DNA of 64,000 bases from Hyphomonadaceae bacterium (GTDB lineage Bacteria; Pseudomonadota; Alphaproteobacteria; Caulobacterales; Aquidulcibacteraceae), in assembly GCA_022841905.1 (NCBI GenBank), contig JALHQO010000003.1, forward strand, positions 108,236 through 172,235. The letters run 5' to 3'. Positions within the stretch are counted from its first letter, which is position 1. Each line of letters opens with the position of its first letter. Shown piece by piece: positions 59,527 to 64,000 of this stretch. The notes below the pieces were generated by a model, which did no database searches, was not told the DNA's origin, and was given only the letters and a program-made list of their open reading frames with translations. The position numbers and the translations under genes were made by a program.

Positions 59527-61398
59527 CTACTGGCACGCGAGACATTCCTCGTAATCCGTTTTGTTCGCCGATGAGGAGTGAGCCTCAATGTCGGCCTTGT
59601 TGTCTTCGCCGGCGAAGCCCGCGCGCTGCACGCTCTTGGAGCGGCAATAGTACAAGCTCTTCACGCCGCGTTCCCACGCCATCCAATGCAGCATGTGCAG
59701 ATCCCACTTATCGACGTCGCCCGGGATGAACATGTTGAGCGATTGCGACTGGCAGATCAGCGGCGTGCGATCGGCGGCGAGTTCGATCACCCAGCGTTGA
59801 TCGATTTCGAAGGCCGTCTTGAAGATGCTCTTCTCGTCGTCGCTCAGGAAATCGAGGTGTTGCACCGAGCCTTCGTTCTTCAGGATCGACGACCACACGC
59901 TCTCAGTGTTCTTGCCTTTCTCTTCGAGCAATTGCTCGAGATAGGGGTTCTTCACCGCAAACGAGCCCGAGAGTGTCTTGTGCGTGTAGATGTTGGCCGG
60001 GATCGGCTCGATGCCGGCTGAGGTGCCGCCGCAGATGATCGAGATCGACGCCGTCGGCGCGATGGCGAGCTTGTGCGAGAAGCGCGCCATCACATTGTTC
60101 TCGGCCGCATCGGGGCAAGCGCCACGCTCTTGCGCGAGCTTCACCGAAGCTGCATCGGCGCCGCGGCGGATGTGGCGGAACAGCTTATTGTTCCACACCT
60201 TCGCCATCGCCGATTCCATCGACACGCCTTGCTTTTGCAGGAAGGAGTGGAAGCCCATCAGCCCCAAGCCGACGCTGCGTTCGCGCATGGCGGCGTACAC
60301 GGCGCGTTCCATTTCCGGCGGCGCGCGCTGGATGAAGTCTTCGAGCACGTTGTCCAGGAAGCGGAAGATGTCTTCCATGAACTGCTCTTCCTTCTCCCAT
60401 TCAAGGAAGGTCTCGGCGTTCAGCGACGAGAGGCAGCACACGGCGGTGCGTTCGCGGCCATTATGATCCATGCCGGTGTGCAGCATGATTTCCGAGCATA
60501 GGTTCGACTGGCGCACCTTGAGGCCGAGCTTCTTCTGGTGGCTCGGCATCTGCTTGTTCACGGTGTCGGAGAAGATGATGTAGGGCTCGCCCGTTTGCAG
60601 GCGGAGCTCCAGAATCTTCTGCCAAAGCTTGCGCGCGTTGACGTGCTTCAGCGCTTCTTGGTTCTTCGGGCTGCGCAGCGCGAACGGCAGGTCGTCACGC
60701 ACCGCGATCATGAATTCGTCGGTGAGGTTGAGCCCGTGATGCAGGTTCAAGCTCTTGCGGTTGAAATCGCCGGCGGCTTTGCGGATTTCGAGGAATTCCT
60801 CGATCTCCGGATGGTGGATGTCGAGATAGACCGCCGCCGAACCGCGGCGCAGCGAACCCTGGCTGATCGCGAGCGTGAGCGAGTCCATCACGCGGATGAA
60901 CGGGATGATGCCGCTGGTCTGACCGTTCTGGCCGACCTTTTCGCCGATGGAACGAACGCCGCCCCAATAGGTGCCGATGCCGCCGCCGTTGGAGGCAAGC
61001 CACACGTTTTCGTTCCACGTGTCCATGATGCCATCGAGTGAATCGCCGACAGCATTGAGGAAGCACGAGATCGGCAAGCCGCGCTCGGCGCCGCCATTAG
61101 AAAGGACAGGCGTCGCCGGCATGAACCAGAGCTTGGACATATAATCGTAGATGCGCTGCGCGTGGCCGATGTCGTCGGCGAACGCGGTCGCAACGCGCGC
61201 GAACATGTCTTGATAGGACTCGCCCTGCAGCAAGTAGCGATCGTTGAGCGTCGTCTTGCCGAATTCCGTCAGCAGCGCATCGCGGCTCGGATCCGTAACG
61301 ACCTTCTCGACAACCTTCAGCGGACGCAGCGGTTTGGGCTTGCCGCGATGGACCTCGCCCATGCGGTGGATCCCTGCTTTTTCCGCCCGTGCCTGCAT
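59527..61398 (-). CDS. nrdA: Ribonucleoside-diphosphate reductase alpha subunit (class I), no ATP-cone
   Basis: 623 aa. It reduces NDPs to dNDPs. Seen: the active-site Cys region GLPISCFLNAVGDSLDG, SGSLRRGSAAVYLDIHHPEI, the thiyl-Cys NLCSEIMLHTG, CCLSSLNAETF, PTASISIICGGTSAGIEP, and the C-terminal redox pair EECLACQ. No ATP-cone domain precedes the catalytic fold, so dATP inhibition may be absent. No nrdB follows on this strand. Likely controlled by NrdR through the box at 61485-61500. Confidence 0.95.
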   Translation of the reverse strand: MQARAEKAGIHRMGEVHRGKPKPLRPLKVVEKVVTDPSRDALLTEFGKTTLNDRYLLQGESYQDMFARVATAFADDIGHAQRIYDYMSKLWFMPATPVLSNGGAERGLPISCFLNAVGDSLDGIMDTWNENVWLASNGGGIGTYWGGVRSIGEKVGQNGQTSGIIPFIRVMDSLTLAISQGSLRRGSAAVYLDIHHPEIEEFLEIRKAAGDFNRKSLNLHHGLNLTDEFMIAVRDDLPFALRSPKNQEALKHVNARKLWQKILELRLQTGEPYIIFSDTVNKQMPSHQKKLGLKVRQSNLCSEIMLHTGMDHNGRERTAVCCLSSLNAETFLEWEKEEQFMEDIFRFLDNVLEDFIQRAPPEMERAVYAAMRERSVGLGLMGFHSFLQKQGVSMESAMAKVWNNKLFRHIRRGADAASVKLAQERGACPDAAENNVMARFSHKLAIAPTASISIICGGTSAGIEPIPANIYTHKTLSGSFAVKNPYLEQLLEEKGKNTESVWSSILKNEGSVQHLDFLSDDEKSIFKTAFEIDQRWVIELAADRTPLICQSQSLNMFIPGDVDKWDLHMLHWMAWERGVKSLYYCRSKSVQRAGFAGEDNKADIEAHSSSANKTDYEECLACQ

Positions 61399-61833
61399 TT
61401 TCTAGCCCCCAGATTTAGCTCTGTGTTAATCCGACTCGGTTCTGACCCAAACCACACGCTCTTGGGGTCCGCGTCGAACCATACCGCTATATATAGTGAT
61501 GACACCCGTTAATGCAGGGTCAATGGCGGAGCGCCTTCAGCTGCAATTTTTCTCTGTGCAAGCTGTGAGTATTGGGCCGGGTTCGGAGCTCCGTTAACCA
61601 TCTTTATCGACCCGGACCCGCACCGGCCCCGGTCGGAATTGGGTTTTTTCGGGGCCGCCAGAATAGGGGAATTAACGGCCACTGTTTCTGAACCGATCCA
61701 TGAAAACGCTTAAGCAGCCCCGATCCACCCCTGAGTCGGTCGTTTCGGCCGAATCGACACCCACAAGGTCGGCTGATTCCACTTGATCGCCCGCCTCGCC
61801 GAGATCAGGACCGGCGGCCTTGGAGGATGACGG
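61399..61833. other. Intergenic region with NrdR box and GANTC cluster
   Basis: About 435 bp between divergent nrdA and EamA genes. Besides the NrdR box it holds GANTC methylation sites at 61433-61437, 61733-61737, 61751-61755 and 61775-61779, and two TTAA half-sites near 61594-61600 and 61661-61670. I see no gene in it. Confidence 0.55.
61485..61500. promoter_or_regulatory. NrdR box upstream of nrdA
   Basis: CCGCTATATATAGTGA matches the NrdR consensus ACACWATATATWGTGT at 13 of 16 positions, including the central CTATATATAGTG core. A degenerate second copy may sit 31 bp away near 61454 (ACACGCTCTTGGGG), the usual double-box distance. Confidence 0.65.
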
Positions 61834-62715
61834 GTGCGGCTTGGCGGGGTAGCGGCGGTGGCGCTGGGCGGGGCGCTGATCGGTCTCGCGCCGATCGCCG
61901 TGCGCCTTTCCGAGGTCGGGCCGCTGGCGACCAACCTGTGGCGCTTCCTGTTCGCGCTCCCGATCCTGGCAATCTGGGCTGCGCGGAGCGCACCCACCGC
62001 CAGGCGCGACATCTTCTGGCTTCTGGCCGCGGGCGTCCTCTTCGGCATCGAACTCAATCTCTGGGCAATCGCGCTCACCAAGACGACCGTCGCCAATGCG
62101 ACACTGCTCGCCAACACCACGCCCGTCTTCGCGGCGGCCTTTGGTTGGTTCGTGTTCAAGGAGCGGTTGGGCGCGGGCGTGCTGCTGGGCGGGCTCTGCG
62201 CGATGATCGGCGCGGTGCTGCTGACGCTCGGCCGCGCGCAAACCGGTGTCGGGCCGGCGGGCGCGGAGCAAGGCTTGATCGGTGACGGCATGGGCCTCGC
62301 TGCTGCCGTTGGCTATGCTGGCTATCTGCTGATCGTGCGCTCGCTGGGTTCGCGCGTGAGTGTCGGCGCTGTGATGTTCTGGGCGGGCGTCAGCAGTGCG
62401 GCGTTGACGTTCGTGCTGTGCTTGATCACCGGCGAGCGATTGTTTCCGCACTCCGTGCAGGGCTGGGCGCTCTTGGTCGGGCTTGGCGCTTTCGTGCAAG
62501 TCGGCGGGCAGGGGCTGATTGCGTACGGCGTCGGCCGTTTGCCGATCGTGATCTCCACCGTGCTGCTCTGGACGCAGCCTCTGGCGGCTGCCGCACTCTC
62601 ATGGGTGCTGTTCAGCGAAGCCCTTGGCCCCGTCGCGCTGCTTGGCGCAGCGCTCGTGTTAGGCGGGCTCTATATCGTCCAACGCGCGCGTGCGCCTGCG
62701 CCGGTCCATCAATGA
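61834..62715 (+). CDS. EamA/DMT-family transporter
   Basis: 293 aa, GTG start. Ten predicted segments in two EamA halves: SEVGPLATNLWRFLFALPILAIWAA, TVANATLLANTTPVFAAAFGWFVFKERL (the EamA signature) and, in the second half, GLGAFVQVGGQGLIAYGVGRLPIVISTVLLWTQPLAAAALSWVLFSEALG. Substrates of the family are small metabolites; none can be named here. It overlaps lepB by 7 bp, convergently. Confidence 0.9.
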   Translation: MRLGGVAAVALGGALIGLAPIAVRLSEVGPLATNLWRFLFALPILAIWAARSAPTARRDIFWLLAAGVLFGIELNLWAIALTKTTVANATLLANTTPVFAAAFGWFVFKERLGAGVLLGGLCAMIGAVLLTLGRAQTGVGPAGAEQGLIGDGMGLAAAVGYAGYLLIVRSLGSRVSVGAVMFWAGVSSAALTFVLCLITGERLFPHSVQGWALLVGLGAFVQVGGQGLIAYGVGRLPIVISTVLLWTQPLAAAALSWVLFSEALGPVALLGAALVLGGLYIVQRARAPAPVHQ

Positions 62716-63449
62716 TGTAAGCGCCGCATCCAGCGCGGCATTGGGCACGCCACGGTGTGGTCGCGCTCGCATGAAGCGAAGTTGGTCGCATACACGATCT
62801 CGGCGCGGCCGATCAGGTTTTCCATCGGCACTGGCCCCATGCCGTCCCAGCGGCTGTCGAGCGAGTTGTCGCGATTGTCGCCCATGAAGAAGAGATGGCC
62901 TTCCGGGACCTGATAAGGGCCGAACGTATCGAAGCTACCGGCGTCGGTCAGATTGTGGACGCTATGGGTCACGCCATCCGGCAATGTCTCTTCGCTGCGC
63001 GCCGCATATTCGCGCCCGCGCGGATCGACGCGCCGCAACAGCATGACTGGCTCGGTTTGCGCCGCGCGCTCGCCATTGATCCACAACGCGCCCTCGATCA
63101 CTTCGATCGTATCGCCGGGTAGCCCGATCAAGCGCTTGATCATGGTCTCGCCGCTGACCGGATGGATGAACACGACGACGTCGCCACGGCGCGGCATGTT
63201 CTCGAACAAGCGATGCGCGCCGGCCGGCAACAGCAGCCCGGCATTGAACGGCAGCGAATGGCGGCTGTAGCCGTAGGCGAACTTCGACACGGTGACGCGG
63301 TCGCCCACCTCCAAGTGCGGGACCATGCTCTCAGACGGGATGCGATACTGCGCAAACGCCACCGTGGTGAAGGCGACATAGGCAAGGAACGCGCTGCCTA
63401 GGGTCTTCAGCCAATCGATTGACTCGGTGCGGAGGGCTTTGAAATCCAT
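62709..63449 (-). CDS. lepB: Signal peptidase I
   Basis: 246 aa. It cleaves N-terminal signal peptides of exported proteins. Seen: an N-terminal membrane segment, the catalytic Ser in YRIPSESMVPHLEVGDRVTVSKF, the catalytic Lys region RRGDVVVFIHPVSGETMIKRLIGLPGDTIEV, and the box E GHLFFMGDNRDNSLDSRWDGMGPV. The C-terminus holds Cys residues (CERDHTVACPMPRW). The many exported proteins in this window would be its clients. Confidence 0.94.
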   Translation of the reverse strand: MDFKALRTESIDWLKTLGSAFLAYVAFTTVAFAQYRIPSESMVPHLEVGDRVTVSKFAYGYSRHSLPFNAGLLLPAGAHRLFENMPRRGDVVVFIHPVSGETMIKRLIGLPGDTIEVIEGALWINGERAAQTEPVMLLRRVDPRGREYAARSEETLPDGVTHSVHNLTDAGSFDTFGPYQVPEGHLFFMGDNRDNSLDSRWDGMGPVPMENLIGRAEIVYATNFASCERDHTVACPMPRWMRRLHH

Positions 63450-63511
63450 GGGTCCAGCGTCGGGCGGCTTGGTCTTGGGGTCAAGCGGGCGCGCATGCTA
63501 GGAGCGTGGCC

Positions 63512-64000
63512 ATGCGACCAGCGACGCTCGCTGCCATTGCCGGCGGCATTAAAGATACATTTGGCGGCCGCCTCGGCGGCTTGGCGGCTCTGTGCTTCGT
63601 CGCGGCGGTGGCGGCGACCGCCATCGCCGCTTGGGCGGGCTTCCGCTTCCTCATTCCGCTGCTGCCCGAAGGCGAGGGCTGGACGGCCTATCTGTGGAAC
63701 GCGGCAGAGTTTCTCTCCGGCGCTGGCGTCGTCATCCTCGCCATCGTGCTGTCGCCGACCATTTCGATGATCGTGGGCTCGATGCTGTTCGACATCGCCG
63801 CCGAGCGCATCGAGAAAGATGTCGGCTTGCCGAAGGGCCGGATGGTGTCGATCGGCGAAGGCTTGCTGAACGGCTTTCGCATCGCTTGGCTGCCGCTGGT
63901 GCTCAACATCGTTACGCTGCCGCTGCTGTTCATTCCGGTCGTCAACATCGTTTGGTTCTTGAGCCTCAACGGCTATCTGATGGGCCGCGAATATTTCTCG
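63512..64000 (+). CDS. EI24-domain (CysZ-like) membrane protein, 3' end cut by window
   Basis: The frame opens with ATG 63512 and runs off the window without a stop; 163 residues are seen. Hydrophobic segments ALCFVAAVAATAIAAWAGFRFL, FLSGAGVVILAIVLSPTISMIVG, IAWLPLVLNIVTLPLLFI and VVNIVWFLSLNGYL are present, ending NGYLMGREYFS, a pattern typical of EI24/CysZ-like proteins. These are often sulfate- or stress-linked membrane proteins. Divergent from lepB. Confidence 0.75.
   Translation, partial: MRPATLAAIAGGIKDTFGGRLGGLAALCFVAAVAATAIAAWAGFRFLIPLLPEGEGWTAYLWNAAEFLSGAGVVILAIVLSPTISMIVGSMLFDIAAERIEKDVGLPKGRMVSIGEGLLNGFRIAWLPLVLNIVTLPLLFIPVVNIVWFLSLNGYLMGREYFS

Noticed and set aside
1-64000. Mobile element, prophage, CRISPR or defence island
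   Set aside because: No transposase, integrase, phage structural gene, repeat-spacer array or restriction gene was found; the window is chromosomal throughout.

Overview
The window is GC-rich chromosomal DNA (roughly two-thirds G+C by eye) from an alphaproteobacterium. The best guess is a Caulobacterales/Hyphomonadaceae-type organism. The signs are an alphaproteobacterial RpoH, a PhaR/PhaA/PhaB polyhydroxyalkanoate set, a murB...ddl-ftsQ-ftsA order, GANTC (CcrM-type) sites clustered in an intergenic region, DUF817, a twin-transmembrane protein beside a PduO-type adenosyltransferase, and many small exported lipoproteins. I saw no rRNA, tRNA, CRISPR array, insertion sequence, integrase or prophage. 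Genes are tightly packed, with many 4-bp operon overlaps and several convergent pairs that share their stop codons.

Layout. 0-10.8 kb: end of a HAD hydrolase, a tandem DUF6491 pair, murB, a reverse-transsulfuration pair (cystathionine beta-synthase and a gamma-lyase/synthase), a degenerate TIR-like membrane protein, a lipoprotein, ddl-ftsQ-ftsA, and convergent rpoH. 10.9-22 kb: small membrane proteins, RluA-family pseudouridine synthase, an EEP-fold phosphatase/nuclease, PhoD-like phosphatase, a 53-aa small gene, a sarcosine-oxidase-like flavoprotein, DUF817, folE, cysS, a sodium/proton antiporter. 22-29.3 kb: an island of small exported proteins with two tandem paralogue pairs, a serpin, and a ~600-bp gene-free stretch densely packed with hairpins that I propose is a structured RNA. 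29.3-38.7 kb: an ATP-grasp/class-I-glutaminase fusion, yidD-thrS, and a glycosyltransferase group (two GT2 and one ArnT-like). 38.8-50.5 kb: amidase, HxlR regulator, methyltransferases, the PHA genes phaR/phaA/phaB, a class III cyclase, CsbD, adenosyltransferase, RmuC, ArfB. 50.5-64 kb: an exported methyltransferase, NudC, a cation diffusion facilitator, an exported D-amino-acid-oxidase-like protein that reads as circularly permuted, DUF998, kup with divergent kdpDE-like genes, nrdA with an NrdR box, EamA transporter, lepB and a truncated EI24 protein.

How genes work together. Cell-wall and division genes (murB, ddl, ftsQ, ftsA) are split by sulfur-amino-acid genes, and ftsZ is not next to ftsA. 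PhaA and PhaB make 3-hydroxybutyryl-CoA, with PhaR as the likely regulator. The kdpDE-like pair sits head-to-head with kup, suggesting that it senses potassium or envelope state and controls that transporter. The most unusual items are the candidate structured RNA (23102-23518), the permuted amino-acid oxidase (53300-54424), the ATP-grasp/glutaminase fusion (29254-31380) and a family of REP-like palindromes, one of which has become the C-terminal coding tail of the DUF817 gene.
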